A DNA stretch of 64,000 bases from NCBI GenBank assembly GCA_020853095.1, contig JADYZN010000040.1:62001-126000 (forward strand). Reading direction: 5' to 3'. Shown in pieces: positions 9,132 to 18,247 of this stretch (positions within the stretch are counted from its first letter, which is position 1; every line of letters begins with the position of its first letter). The notes under the pieces are model-generated. The model was not told where the DNA came from. It did not search any database and saw only the letters and a list, made by a program, of their open reading frames with translations. This stretch comes from Phycisphaerales bacterium. Its GTDB lineage: Bacteria; Planctomycetota; Phycisphaerae; Tepidisphaerales; Tepidisphaeraceae. The translations under genes were made by a program, and so were the position numbers.

Positions 9132-10628
9132 TCAGGCCGCTTTGGGCTGGGCTTTGGGGGGAGAGAAGACCCGGACGCAGTTTCGGCCGGCGTGTTTGGC
9201 GGCGTAGACGGCCAGGTCCGCGGCTTTGATCAATTGGGCGGATTCCTTGAACACAAAGGGTGGTTCGAGGGTCGCGACGCCGAAACTGGCGGTGACGGGA
9301 ATGCTTTGGGTTGCCGTGGCAACCGGTTTGGCGGCCAAGGCTCGCCGGATGGTCTCGGCGGTGGTGGTGGCTTGGGCGCGGGTGGTGGCGGGCAGAACAA
9401 TGCACATTTCCTCGCCGCCGTAACGAACGGCCAAATCCTGCTGTCGGGCGGCGGCTTTCAACAACCGGCCGACAAATTTAAGCACCTGGTCGCCGGTGGG
9501 ATGGCCATGTTTGTCATTGATGGATTTGAACTTGTCCACGTCCAGAAGTATCAGCGACAAGGGTTTGTTTTCGCGGATCGACGCGGCGAATTGCCGGGCG
9601 ATGAACTGGTCGAACGTGGCGCGGTTGTTCAGGCCGGTCAGGGCGTCGGTGGTGGCCTGCACTTTTAATTGCTGGTTTTGCACCTGAAGCGTCGTCGCCT
9701 GCTGCTGGGATCGCAAGGTCAATTCGACCAGCGCCTCGTTGGCTTTTTTCAGAATCGCTTCAAAACTGGTGGTCGGGCCGATGTTGATCTCGAACAACGG
9801 GGCCATTTCGCGCGTGCGGCGGCCGATCTCATCCAGCAACGCATCGCATTCGGCCTCGTTGATCTGATATTTTTCCTGGCAGAATTTGCGGACCTTGCCG
9901 ATGGGGCCGGCCGCGTTCTCATCGACGAAAACGTCGGAACAAATCCCCGACAAATAAACCAGATCGGCCAGTTTGCGCAGCGACGGGTCCTCCACCTTTT
10001 CCGGATCGTGGTGAAACGCCATGGGAACGCTCAACAAGGGAGGCAGCTTCCATTGCTCGGCGAGCATCCCGCTGACCTGGGCGTGGGTGAGTTCAAACGC
10101 CTCCTGTTCGGCGGTGGGCAATTCGGAATGGGTGGAGATTTTTTCGCAGACCGCTCCATATTGATCGCCCAGAACCTGATCGAACACCAGCACGCCGATG
10201 TCTTTCATCAACGCGGCCAGAAAACATTCCTCCTGCTGAACGAGCTTGATCTTGCCGGCGATGGTCCGGGCGGCGGTGGCGCTGTAGATGCTTCGACGCC
10301 AGAAGGTCAGATGTTTGAATCCCTTGCCTTTGTCCTTGGCCAGCGTCGTGACCAGCGAGAATCCCAGCACCAGCGTCTTGACCGATTGCAGGCCCAGGAT
10401 GACCAGCGCGTGGCTGATGGTTCCGATGCTCTGGCTGCGGCCATAAAAACTGGAATTGACCGTGCGGAGAATTTTTGAGGAGAGCGCCGGGTCCTTGGAA
10501 ATCACCCGCGCGATCTCAGCGATGTCCACCGACTCGCGTTGCGCCAGATCAAGAACCTGGATGGCGATGGTGGGAAGCGAAGGCAAGGTTGGACATTCGC
10601 GGATTCGACTCAGTAGCTGATCATTCAT
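9132..10628 (-). CDS. HDOD-GGDEF protein, probable diguanylate cyclase
   Basis: This 498-residue cytoplasmic signalling protein has an HDOD domain (about 9-205), a linker that looks helical (290-325) and a GGDEF domain (about 330-485). The active-site loop reads GGEEM (404-408) instead of GGEEF or GGDEF. An allosteric inhibition site RQQD (395-398) sits at the usual five-residue spacing before it. LLDVDKFKSIND supplies metal and nucleotide contacts. It should make cyclic di-GMP with product inhibition, provided the final Met is tolerated. HDOD domains lack phosphodiesterase residues and usually mediate regulation. No EAL partner is nearby. Confidence 0.88.
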   Translation of the reverse strand: MNDQLLSRIRECPTLPSLPTIAIQVLDLAQRESVDIAEIARVISKDPALSSKILRTVNSSFYGRSQSIGTISHALVILGLQSVKTLVLGFSLVTTLAKDKGKGFKHLTFWRRSIYSATAARTIAGKIKLVQQEECFLAALMKDIGVLVFDQVLGDQYGAVCEKISTHSELPTAEQEAFELTHAQVSGMLAEQWKLPPLLSVPMAFHHDPEKVEDPSLRKLADLVYLSGICSDVFVDENAAGPIGKVRKFCQEKYQINEAECDALLDEIGRRTREMAPLFEINIGPTTSFEAILKKANEALVELTLRSQQQATTLQVQNQQLKVQATTDALTGLNNRATFDQFIARQFAASIRENKPLSLILLDVDKFKSINDKHGHPTGDQVLKFVGRLLKAAARQQDLAVRYGGEEMCIVLPATTRAQATTTAETIRRALAAKPVATATQSIPVTASFGVATLEPPFVFKESAQLIKAADLAVYAAKHAGRNCVRVFSPPKAQPKAA

Positions 10629-10825
10629 TCACGGCTCAAAGTTTGCGTACACCCATTGCTGTCGTCGATTTTTCGACGCCGACAACTGTTTTATCGTCCG
10701 TTCGCGTTTGTTACTTTGCTTACAGAAGGAAGAATTATTGAAGGAATCTAATTTAATTGCGGCGGGTTATTTTTTCAGTTGAAAGGCCATGGCCCACAGG
10801 TGATTCGGGCGCTGTGAGAACATCA

Positions 10826-11782
10826 TCACGTCCAATAATTTGAAGGAATGGAACGGGATCGTCGGCGCATGAAAATCATGCGAATTACAATCCAAATTAA
10901 GACTACGATAGCGATGACGATGAAGCCGATTTGCCTTGTAGTGAATCTGATCAAGGGGGTGAACTTCATTGGATCGACAGTGGCCACCGGCAGAAGAACC
11001 GAATCATTGGCATCCGCGGGTGGACCGATGATGCCAGCGCCGCCGTTGGATGGATAAGAGGGACCATGCGTGAAAATGTTATCGTGATTGCAACCGACGA
11101 ATGAGGAAATCACAAATTCAGCGTGACCATCTCCAAAGAGGACATTCTGTCCGTCCTGCTTGTGGTTTTTCGATAAGGTCAGGCGCGTGACCTCCCTGGA
11201 TTGGCTTGGCTTTTGCAATAACTCGGCGGTACCGGGATTCATATCCGCCGCCACGACAAATTCCGCGTTCAGTTTCCCATCCCAACGAAAGCCCCGATCC
11301 ACGGCGGTCTGGTCCGAGTAGGGATTGGCCAGGCTGTATGACAGATACTCGCCGCCGATGAAATTGGAGTATTTCTGTGGTGAATCGCCTTGGTGATCGT
11401 AATCCCATCGACGCAGTGTGGTGTCGGGGCAAATGAATGCATTCGGGTTGATGTCTACGGTACGGAGCAACAGGAACAAAGCGGCGGTGACATCGTTGGG
11501 ATAGGGACCCTCGGAGGCGAAAGGATTCACGGCATTGGGGTGAGAGAACTGGACTGGGCACGGATGGGCGGGATCCCACCGTGTACGGGGATAAGTCCCT
11601 TTGTTCTCAATGGAATAAACCAGAATCGCCTGGCCGATTTGGCGCAAATTGCTGGCACACATAACTCGAGTTGCGGTCTCACTTGTATGGCGTCGGAGAG
11701 TAAGAAAATTCCCCAGCAGAAAAATGCCGATGATCACCAGAAAAACAAGGTCGATCTGAGTGAAAGCACGTCGGGTGGTCAT
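10826..11782 (-). CDS. DUF1559-like pilin-type protein with extra C-terminal membrane helix
   Basis: The protein is 318 residues. It starts like a type IV pilin (RRAFTQIDLVFLVIIGIFLLGN), but the usual G-F-T-L-I-E is changed to A-F-T-Q-I-D, so cleavage by prepilin peptidase is doubtful. The body has CASNLRQIGQAILVY and, late, NHKQDGQNVLFGDGHAEF. This is the H-x-DG signature of the planctomycete DUF1559 family, but with ten residues between His and Asp-Gly instead of nine. A second strong membrane helix (IGFIVIAIVVLIWIVIRMIF) followed by Arg-rich residues ends the protein. It lies downstream of two other membrane-protein genes on the same strand. Confidence 0.75.
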   Translation of the reverse strand: MTTRRAFTQIDLVFLVIIGIFLLGNFLTLRRHTSETATRVMCASNLRQIGQAILVYSIENKGTYPRTRWDPAHPCPVQFSHPNAVNPFASEGPYPNDVTAALFLLLRTVDINPNAFICPDTTLRRWDYDHQGDSPQKYSNFIGGEYLSYSLANPYSDQTAVDRGFRWDGKLNAEFVVAADMNPGTAELLQKPSQSREVTRLTLSKNHKQDGQNVLFGDGHAEFVISSFVGCNHDNIFTHGPSYPSNGGAGIIGPPADANDSVLLPVATVDPMKFTPLIRFTTRQIGFIVIAIVVLIWIVIRMIFMRRRSRSIPSNYWT

Positions 11783-11832
11783 GGCATCCTTTGTGATTCG
11801 ACAAGATTATTGTGCATGGAGGTGCGGAGGAT

Positions 11833-12108
11833 TCAAGTTTGAGGCCGCGATTGGGAAAATCGGCGGCGGATCGCAATAATGGATCGCAGAAGTATCCACA
11901 AGCCGAGCAATCCACCCGCACCATAAAGGATGAAACGTGGAATCAACGATTGCTCCGACGCCATGGGAGGCCCCCCGGGATTGACGGTGGCGACGGGTGG
12001 CAGGATGAACTTCCCCGCATATGGACAAAATGAGTATAGCCTGATTTCATGACGGACATCAACTTCTGGCTGGTTGTGTGAATTTTGGGCGGGATGACGG
12101 GTTGTCAT
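11833..12108 (-). CDS. Small membrane protein resembling the tail of the neighbouring DUF1559 protein
   Basis: This 91-residue frame starts at an ATG overlapping the stop of the DUF3179-like gene (ATGA), so translation may be coupled. It ends 50 bases before the next gene. Its second half, PPVATVNPGG, then a membrane helix and RRRFSQS, parallels the end of the downstream protein (LLPVATVDPM, helix, RRRSRS). It may be a C-terminal remnant of a duplicated DUF1559 gene, or a real small membrane partner. The N-terminal 30 residues match nothing I recognise. Confidence 0.45.
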   Translation of the reverse strand: MTTRHPAQNSHNQPEVDVRHEIRLYSFCPYAGKFILPPVATVNPGGPPMASEQSLIPRFILYGAGGLLGLWILLRSIIAIRRRFSQSRPQT

Positions 12109-13313
12109 CGTGTCGGCGCCGCGGTGTCGGCGGCATGCGGGGTGATGATCGACAGGTCGGGGTACCAGTATTTCATCACCGGCCAGTAGAGCGAATCATC
12201 GGCCGGGATGGGGGTGAGTTTGGCGCCTCGGCGTGCTCCATCGAGGGCGGTTCCATCGGAGTTCCATGCGGTGTTGGTGGCGGTATCGACCACAAACGCC
12301 TTGGGTCGGCGGGTGTCGGTGTTGAGGACAAATCGCAGAAATAAATCCTGTTCGATGCGGCGGTCAAAGGCGCGGAGGGCGCCGGAGCGCGGGTCGCGGT
12401 AGACCAGAACGGTTTGGCCGGCGGCGGTGAGGTTCAGCGGCTTGTCGGCGATGGCGTTTTCGGGCAATGCCAGCGGCGGCAGGGTCTGGATCATGGCGAT
12501 GCGCAAGTTGTTGGATGATTCTCCCGGTTCACGGGGCAGTTTATAATGGGGCAAAACCGGCGCGGTGGGCGCATGGGCAAGGGGTCGGGAAGACTGCAAC
12601 ACCAGGGTTTGAGGATGGAGGGACCGCCAGGTGGACCATGACGTTTTCCAGGTGCGGATCGGATCGCGCACCCCGGCGGGCTTGTCGCCGAGCTGGCGGC
12701 CGAGGTGCTGGGTCAGGCCGGTCAGGCCGTTGATGAACTGGCCGAGGCGGGAGTTGTACACCAGCAGCGCGTTGGCCGGCATGGAAACGATCTCCAGGTC
12801 GCGCCCTTTGAGTTCGCGCGTGATCTCAAAGGCCTGGGCGCGGTTGGCGAAACAGGACCAGAACAGGATCATCCGCCGATCGTGGTCGGATTGAATCACC
12901 ACGGGGCCGGCAAACAACGCGGCGTAGGGATAGGCATAGGCGACATCGGCGAAGATCAGGCCGACGACTTCATCCTCATCGCGGATCATACCGGCCTGCT
13001 GGGCCGTGATGAAGGTGGGATTTTCGATGATCTCCAACGCGCGGAACGAGTCGGTGGAAAACCGATGGAAAAACAGCGCCAAAACGGGCGCCAGTCCGAT
13101 CAGCCACCATGCCCGGCGCTTGGCGGAGACCACCATCGCGATCAGGATGATCGCCAGCAGCATCGACGCCGCCACCAGCAGCCATTGAAATCTTCGACTG
13201 ATGAGGATCAGGTCCAGCCCGTGGGAAAACTGCGCCAGGTTTGGATGCGTGCCGTACGCCATGATGGCGGCGAAGAACACATCCAGGCCGATCACAATCA
13301 GCGGCAGAACCAT
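12105..13313 (-). CDS. Membrane protein with DUF3179-like domain
   Basis: The protein is 402 residues. Three membrane helices come first (residues 1-21, about 43-65 and 68-87). A large domain follows containing ALFAGPVVIQSDHDRRMILFWSCFANRAQAFE and VYNSRLGQFINGLTG, the pattern of the DUF3179 family, whose function is unknown. The open frame continues upstream across the divergent ABC gene, so the ATG at 13313, directly before the first helix, was taken; no clear ribosome site is seen and a TTG at 13343 is possible. It shares a 57-bp intergenic region with the ABC ATPase gene. Confidence 0.65.
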   Translation of the reverse strand: MVLPLIVIGLDVFFAAIMAYGTHPNLAQFSHGLDLILISRRFQWLLVAASMLLAIILIAMVVSAKRRAWWLIGLAPVLALFFHRFSTDSFRALEIIENPTFITAQQAGMIRDEDEVVGLIFADVAYAYPYAALFAGPVVIQSDHDRRMILFWSCFANRAQAFEITRELKGRDLEIVSMPANALLVYNSRLGQFINGLTGLTQHLGRQLGDKPAGVRDPIRTWKTSWSTWRSLHPQTLVLQSSRPLAHAPTAPVLPHYKLPREPGESSNNLRIAMIQTLPPLALPENAIADKPLNLTAAGQTVLVYRDPRSGALRAFDRRIEQDLFLRFVLNTDTRRPKAFVVDTATNTAWNSDGTALDGARRGAKLTPIPADDSLYWPVMKYWYPDLSIITPHAADTAAPTR

Positions 13314-13332
13314 GCGGAGATACTGTACGACT

Positions 13333-13361
13333 TTGGCACGCAATCCGCCAGTTGATACAAT
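13333..13361 (+). promoter_or_regulatory. Promoter of the ABC ATPase gene, near-leaderless
   Basis: TTGGCA (13333-13338) and TACAAT (13356-13361) are 17 bases apart. The start codon follows after 9 bases, leaving a predicted 5' leader of about 3 bases and no Shine-Dalgarno sequence. Confidence 0.65.
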
Positions 13362-13370
13362 CCGGATTCG

Positions 13371-14099
13371 ATGTCGACAGTGGCCTCCATCCAGCAATTG
13401 AGCAAAATCTACCGCAAGCCGGGAACGGACGTGGAGGTGTACGCGCTGCGCGGCATCGACGTCGATTTTGAGGAAGGGGAATTCACCGCGATCATGGGGG
13501 CCAGCGGTTCGGGCAAAAGCACGCTGATGAACGTCATCGGGTGTCTGGATCAGCCGACCTCCGGCCGATACGTGCTGGGGGGGGATGACATCAGCCTGAT
13601 GAACGACGATGCGCTGTCCGAAATCCGCAGCCGCCGGATCGGGTTTGTGTTTCAGAATTTCAACCTGATACAGCAGTTGACGGTGCTGGAAAACCTCGAA
13701 GTGCCGATGTTTTACCTCGGCATCACCCCCCACGAACGCCGCCGGCGGGCGATGGCGATGGCCGAACGGGTGGGATTGACCGAACGGCTGGATCATCGGC
13801 CGATGCAACTGTCGGGCGGCCAGCAACAGCGCGTCTGCATCGCGCGGGCCTTGATCAACCAGCCGCTGATCCTTCTGGCCGATGAGCCGACCGGGGCGCT
13901 GGACAGCAAGACCGGCCAGCAGATCCTTGCCCTGTTCGACGAGCTGGTGGCCGATGGCAAGACCATCATCATGGTGACGCACGATCCCAGCGTGGCGCAT
14001 CGCTGTCACCGCGTGGTTCACCTGCACGATGGGCAGATCATCAAGGATGAGCGCAACGCCCGCCACGCGGTGCATGTCGAGGGGGCACAACTCGCCTGA
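13371..14099 (+). CDS. ABC transporter ATP-binding protein (MacB/LolD type)
   Basis: This 242-residue ATPase has Walker A GASGSGKST (43-51), the Q-loop region FVFQNFNL, signature LSGGQQQR, Walker B LILLADEPT, D-loop GALDS and H-loop VTHD. It belongs to the group that powers MacB, LolCDE and FtsEX-type exporters, which work on the periplasmic or lipoprotein side rather than importing solutes. No permease gene is adjacent: the next gene is on the other strand. The partner must be elsewhere or this subunit is shared. A good promoter with the start codon next to the transcript end lies upstream. Confidence 0.92.
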   Translation: MSTVASIQQLSKIYRKPGTDVEVYALRGIDVDFEEGEFTAIMGASGSGKSTLMNVIGCLDQPTSGRYVLGGDDISLMNDDALSEIRSRRIGFVFQNFNLIQQLTVLENLEVPMFYLGITPHERRRRAMAMAERVGLTERLDHRPMQLSGGQQQRVCIARALINQPLILLADEPTGALDSKTGQQILALFDELVADGKTIIMVTHDPSVAHRCHRVVHLHDGQIIKDERNARHAVHVEGAQLA

Positions 14100-14157
14100 A
14101 CGGGCGGATCGTGGTTCACCCTCGGGCCGATCGGGGGACGATCGGGGGCCGCCGGGA

Positions 14158-14547
14158 TTATTTTTTCAACTGATACAACCCACGGCCGCCGGACACAAAT
14201 CGCTTGTCCTTGATCAGGGTCTGGTTGACGATGGCGCGGAAATTGGGGCTGCTGGATCGATATCCCAATTCCCGCACGGACCGGGCCACGTCGCTGACGA
14301 CGGCGGGTTTGCCATTTTCCAGCACTTTGGCGATCGCATCGGCCAGGCTGATCGAGTTTTTGGCCCGCGTCCGAACGGCGCCGGCAACCGAACCATCGCC
14401 GGCGATCTTTTTGATCTCCCGATCCAGAGCATCCATCTGCGTCTGCAAACGCATCCGTTTTCGCATCAGTTTGTTCAACTGCGATCGGCTGCGGTTGAGC
14501 TTCTGTTCCAACTCATTGATGCTCAGTTCCTTTTGGTGTCGCGGCAT
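14158..14547 (-). CDS. Small coiled-coil and winged-helix protein
   Basis: The protein is 129 residues and highly basic. The first half (LSINELEQKLNRSRSQLNKLMRKRMRLQTQMDALDREIKKI) is a likely coiled coil. The second half (ISLADAIAKVL...YRSSSPNFRAIVNQTLIKDKRF...GRGLYQLKK) has the helix pattern and closing aromatic strand of a HARE-HTH-like winged helix. A DNA- or RNA-associated role is likely but no specific function can be named. GGAATGAG lies upstream of the ATG. The gene stands alone between convergent and divergent neighbours. Confidence 0.65.
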   Translation of the reverse strand: MPRHQKELSINELEQKLNRSRSQLNKLMRKRMRLQTQMDALDREIKKIAGDGSVAGAVRTRAKNSISLADAIAKVLENGKPAVVSDVARSVRELGYRSSSPNFRAIVNQTLIKDKRFVSGGRGLYQLKK

Positions 14548-14657
14548 ACTATATTCTCATTCCAATCAACAACCCCACGTGTAATTAAGATTGACTACTA
14601 TATACATATTACGTTTTCGAATCAAAAGCATACTATAACTGCCCGATCCAATCGCCC

Positions 14658-15608
14658 ATGGCCAACCAATGCACCCGACTCGCCCCCTCTCCCACCGGCG
14701 CCCTGCATCTGGGCAATGCCCGCACGTTTCTGGTCAACTGGCTGTTGGCCCGCCGGCACGGCTGGCGCATCATTCTGCGGATCGAAGACCTCGATGGCCC
14801 GCGCATCAAGTCCGGATCGGCCCAACAGGCGATGGACGATCTGAATTGGCTGGGGCTGGATTGGGATGAAGGGCCGGTTTCGCAATCTTCCCGCCATGGC
14901 CGCTATCAGGAAGCCATCGACCGTTTGATCAACCAGGGCAACGCCTACGCCTGCGCGTGCAGCCGCCGCGAAGTCGAACTGGCCGCCAGCGCTCCCCATG
15001 CCGAGGATGGGGCGGCCATCTATCCGGGAACCTGTCGAGGCCGATTCGCCACGCTGGATGAGGCCCGACGACAATCCGGCCGCCCGCCGGCCATTCGTTT
15101 TGCCGTGCCGGATCGAACCCTGATCGTCAAAGACCGGTTTCTTGGCGATGTTCGATTCAACCCCGCGCATCAACTGGGAGACTTTGTCATCGCCAAAAAC
15201 GATGGCTCGGCCGCCTATCAACTGGCCGTGGTGGTCGATGATGCCGACATGAACATCACCCAGGTCGTCCGCGGGGATGATCTTCTCGATTCAACCCCGC
15301 GCCAGATGTTGATTTACGAGGCACTGGGCTTGTCGGATCGCATACCAGCCTACACCCATCTGCCGCTGGTGGTTGGCACCGATGGCCGGCGATTGGCCAA
15401 ACGACACGGCGACACCCGGCTGTCCACCTACCGCCAGCGCGGCGTACCGGCGGCCAAAGTGGTTCAACTGCTGGCGGGCTGGTGTTGCATCGAAGCCACT
15501 TCCACCCTTCGCCGGCCGGCCGATTGCATCAGCCGGTTTTCACTGGATGCGCTCCCCCGCCGCCCGATCGTATATGATGCCGCGGACGACCCTTTATTGA
15601 AGGATTGA
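14658..15608 (+). CDS. gluQ: Glutamyl-Q tRNA(Asp) synthetase
   Basis: This is a truncated glutamyl-tRNA synthetase paralogue that attaches Glu to queuosine at the wobble base of tRNA-Asp. The 316 residues hold only the catalytic domain; the anticodon-binding domains of GltX (about 470 residues) are missing. The HIGH-like motif is APSPTGALHLGNA, the zinc ligands fit the GluQ pattern (Cys99, Cys101, Tyr122, Cys126), and the KMSKS equivalent is RRLAKRHGD. The lpxK start lies 5 bases after the stop, so the two genes are probably cotranscribed. The zinc motif separates it from GltX. Confidence 0.9.
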   Translation: MANQCTRLAPSPTGALHLGNARTFLVNWLLARRHGWRIILRIEDLDGPRIKSGSAQQAMDDLNWLGLDWDEGPVSQSSRHGRYQEAIDRLINQGNAYACACSRREVELAASAPHAEDGAAIYPGTCRGRFATLDEARRQSGRPPAIRFAVPDRTLIVKDRFLGDVRFNPAHQLGDFVIAKNDGSAAYQLAVVVDDADMNITQVVRGDDLLDSTPRQMLIYEALGLSDRIPAYTHLPLVVGTDGRRLAKRHGDTRLSTYRQRGVPAAKVVQLLAGWCCIEATSTLRRPADCISRFSLDALPRRPIVYDAADDPLLKD

Positions 15609-15613
15609 AGCTG

Positions 15614-16684
15614 GTGCTGAAACAACGGGCACTTTCCCTGATGCGCGATCCGAAACCCGGCCCGATGGGCCGGTTCCTGCGATGTTTCCTGAATCTGCTG
15701 GAAATTCCCTACGCGTTGATGATGCGCATTCGCAATAAATTGTATGACTGCGAAGCGCTGGCGGTCCGTTCACTTGGCCGGGCGACTCTCAGCGTTGGCA
15801 ATCTCACCACCGGCGGGACCGGCAAAACGCCATTGGTGCGCTGGCTGGCCGAACAACTTCACCAGCGCGGCTGGTCCTGCGCCATCCTTTTGCGCGGTTA
15901 CGCGGCCAAAAATGGCCAAAGCGACGAAGAATCGGAGCTGCGCCGACTGCTTCAATCGACGCCTGACAAACCCATCCTGGTCAAAGCCGACCCGGACCGC
16001 CTGTCGGGCGCCCGTCAAATTCTGGCCGATCATCCTCGGATCGACTTGTTTCTCCTCGATGATGCGTTTCAACACCGCCGTGCCGGCCGCGATCTGGACC
16101 TGGTGTTGATCAACGCGGCCGAACCGTTCGGATTCGGGCATGTCCTGCCTCGCGGCCTTCTGCGCGAGCCGATGAGCGGATTGAAACGCGCCGATGCGAT
16201 GGTTCTCACCCGCGTCGACGCCGTTTCAAAGGACCAACTCGATGCGATCACCCAAACCCTTCGGACATACAATTCCTCCGCACCGATTTATCAAACCCGA
16301 CACGTCATCACCGGCTGGATCGATCCCGCCGGTGAACTACATCCCACCGACGCCATCGGGGATCAGGTCGCCATCGCCTTCTGCGGTATCGGCGATCCCG
16401 CCAGTTTCGACCGGCAGGTCCGATCCATGGGAGCCAACCTGGTCGATTCCCGATTTTTTCCCGACCACCACGCTTATACGCTCAAAGACCTGAACCCACT
16501 GGCCTCCCGCGCCGGACTGTTGCTGACCACCGAAAAAGATTGGGTCAAAATCGCCCCGCTGCTTCCACCAAACTTTCCCGCCAAAGTCTGGCGTGCCCGC
16601 CTGCAACTCCAATGGCTCGATGACGATGACCAAAAACTCCTGACCCTGATCGATTCGCGGCTGGGGAAAGCGAGGATTCCATGA
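15614..16684 (+). CDS. lpxK: Tetraacyldisaccharide 4'-kinase
   Basis: This is the inner-membrane kinase that phosphorylates the 4' position of the lipid A disaccharide, evidence for a lipopolysaccharide outer membrane. The P-loop is VGNLTTGGTGKTP. Other family blocks are LLRGYAAK, FLLDDAFQHRR, GHVLPRGLLREP and LLTTEKDWVK. The N-terminal stretch with LLEIPYALMMRIRN is the usual membrane-associated helix. I prefer the GTG at 15614, with AAGGA 9 bases upstream, over the TTG at 15605 that overlaps gluQ; this gives 356 residues. An ATG at 15641 is also possible. Confidence 0.92.
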   Translation: MLKQRALSLMRDPKPGPMGRFLRCFLNLLEIPYALMMRIRNKLYDCEALAVRSLGRATLSVGNLTTGGTGKTPLVRWLAEQLHQRGWSCAILLRGYAAKNGQSDEESELRRLLQSTPDKPILVKADPDRLSGARQILADHPRIDLFLLDDAFQHRRAGRDLDLVLINAAEPFGFGHVLPRGLLREPMSGLKRADAMVLTRVDAVSKDQLDAITQTLRTYNSSAPIYQTRHVITGWIDPAGELHPTDAIGDQVAIAFCGIGDPASFDRQVRSMGANLVDSRFFPDHHAYTLKDLNPLASRAGLLLTTEKDWVKIAPLLPPNFPAKVWRARLQLQWLDDDDQKLLTLIDSRLGKARIP

Positions 16685-16747
16685 ACCTCCCCAACCCCGC
16701 GCCCTTTGCCCTACCTTTCGCCGCAGGGCCGATTACAATCCTCTGCC

Positions 16748-18244
16748 ATGCGGCGATACTTCCCCGATCTTGAAACGTTCACGGAACAGGCGCGATCCGC
16801 GCAGCTGATCCCAGTCTATCGCCAGCTCCTGGGCGACCGCCTGACCCCCGTCAGCGCCTTTGAGGTGCTGGGGCGGGATGAACACGCCTTTTTGCTCGAA
16901 TCGGTGATCGGCGGCGAGAAAATCGGGCGGTACAGCTTCATCGCCACCGCCCCATCGCTGGTCTATCAGGCGGCCGGCGGGCGGGCGTCGGTTCAACAGG
17001 CCGGGCAGAACCCGCACGAATTTGACACCATCGACCCGCTGGCCGACCTTGCCCGGCTGCTGCCGCCGGTCCGCTATCATCACAGCGCCGACCTTCCCGC
17101 TTTCACCGGCGGCCTGGTGGGATACGCCGGATACGACACCATCCGCTATTACGAAGCCGAAAAGCTCACCCATCCGCCCCGTGATGACCGGCGACTGCCG
17201 GAGGTTCTGTTTGGCCTGTATGGCGAGCTGGTCATCTTCGACCACGTCGATAAAACGATCAAAGTGGTCGCCAACGCCGATCTGCGGTTGAATCCCGACC
17301 CTCAAACCGCCTACAACCACGCCTGCCGCCGGATCGACCAGATCGTCTCCCGGCTGGCCCAGCCGCCCTTGTCGGGCCTTGGCGAAATCGACCCGCGCGC
17401 CCCGATGACGCTGAAATTTGAATCCAATTTCACCCGCGAGGCGTTTGAACAGGCGGTCGAGACAGGCAAGCAATACATCCGCGCCGGCGACATCTTTCAG
17501 TTCGTTCCCAGCCAGCGGTTGCGGGTCTACAGTCAGGCGGACCCTTTTGACGTCTATCGCGCGCTGCGGATCATCAACCCCTCGCCGTTCATGTTTTATC
17601 TCAAAAGCCCGGCCTGCACGCTGATCGGCTCCAGCCCGGAAATCCTCTGCCGGGTGGCCGGCCGCCAGGTCACCAGCCGGCCGCTGGCTGGCACGCGAAA
17701 ACGTGGCTCAACGCCACAGGAAGACCAGGCCCTGGAACAGGAATTACTCGCCGATCCCAAGGAACGGGCCGAACACATCATGCTGGTGGACCTGCACCGC
17801 AACGACATCGGCCGGGTGGCCCGCGTCGGCAGCGTCACCATCAGCGATGTCATGACGGTGGAGCGATACAGCCACGTCATGCACATCACCTCCAACGTCA
17901 CCGGCACGCTGGATGATCAATACACCGCACTGGACGCACTTCGGGTGTCGTTGCCGGTTGGAACCGTCAGCGGCGCCCCAAAAGTCCGCGCCATGCAGAT
18001 CATCGACGAACTGGAACCCACCCGTCGCGGACCATACGGCGGCGCGGTCGGCTACATCGATCTCGCCGGCGACATGGACACCTGCATCGCCCTTCGCACC
18101 ATCGTCTGGAGATCTGGCGTGTTTGACGTGCAGGCCGGCGCGGGAATCGTCGCCGATTCGGTCCCTTCCTCCGAATACGAGGAGACCATGAACAAGGCCA
18201 GGGCGATGCTCAAGGCGGTTGAAATCGCGCAAAATGGATTCTGA
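16748..18244 (+). CDS. trpE: Anthranilate synthase component I
   Basis: This converts chorismate to anthranilate, the first committed step of tryptophan synthesis, using ammonia from the TrpG subunit. The protein is 498 residues. The C-terminal chorismate-binding domain has GDIFQFVPSQR, GSSPEILCR, RPLAGTRKRG, VDLHRNDIGRV, PVGTVSGAPKVRAM and the closing AGAGIVADS. The N-terminal LLESVIGGEKIGRYSF region is the tryptophan feedback site of TrpE, which favours trpE over pabB. The ATG at 16748 fits homology. TACAAT lies 8 bases upstream with no ribosome site, so the mRNA may be leaderless. No trpG is adjacent. Confidence 0.92.
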   Translation: MRRYFPDLETFTEQARSAQLIPVYRQLLGDRLTPVSAFEVLGRDEHAFLLESVIGGEKIGRYSFIATAPSLVYQAAGGRASVQQAGQNPHEFDTIDPLADLARLLPPVRYHHSADLPAFTGGLVGYAGYDTIRYYEAEKLTHPPRDDRRLPEVLFGLYGELVIFDHVDKTIKVVANADLRLNPDPQTAYNHACRRIDQIVSRLAQPPLSGLGEIDPRAPMTLKFESNFTREAFEQAVETGKQYIRAGDIFQFVPSQRLRVYSQADPFDVYRALRIINPSPFMFYLKSPACTLIGSSPEILCRVAGRQVTSRPLAGTRKRGSTPQEDQALEQELLADPKERAEHIMLVDLHRNDIGRVARVGSVTISDVMTVERYSHVMHITSNVTGTLDDQYTALDALRVSLPVGTVSGAPKVRAMQIIDELEPTRRGPYGGAVGYIDLAGDMDTCIALRTIVWRSGVFDVQAGAGIVADSVPSSEYEETMNKARAMLKAVEIAQNGF

Positions 18245-18247
18245 CCC

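Noticed and set aside
10629-10825. Possible terminator or small RNA around GGCCATGGCC
   Set aside because: The palindrome is short, no U-tract follows directly, and nothing else supports a feature in this 197-bp gap.
12105-14090. A 661-residue open frame on the minus strand spanning the DUF3179-like gene and the ABC ATPase region
   Set aside because: The upstream 40% is antisense to a clear ABC ATPase with all motifs; only the part from 13313 has membrane helices and the DUF3179-like pattern.
14658-15608. Full-length glutamyl-tRNA synthetase gltX
   Set aside because: The anticodon-binding domain is absent and the C-x-C...Y-x3-C zinc pattern is that of GluQ.
16706-16739. TTGCCC as the -35 box for trpE
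   Set aside because: It is 22 bases from TACAAT, too far for a sigma-70 promoter, so only the -10 box is noted.
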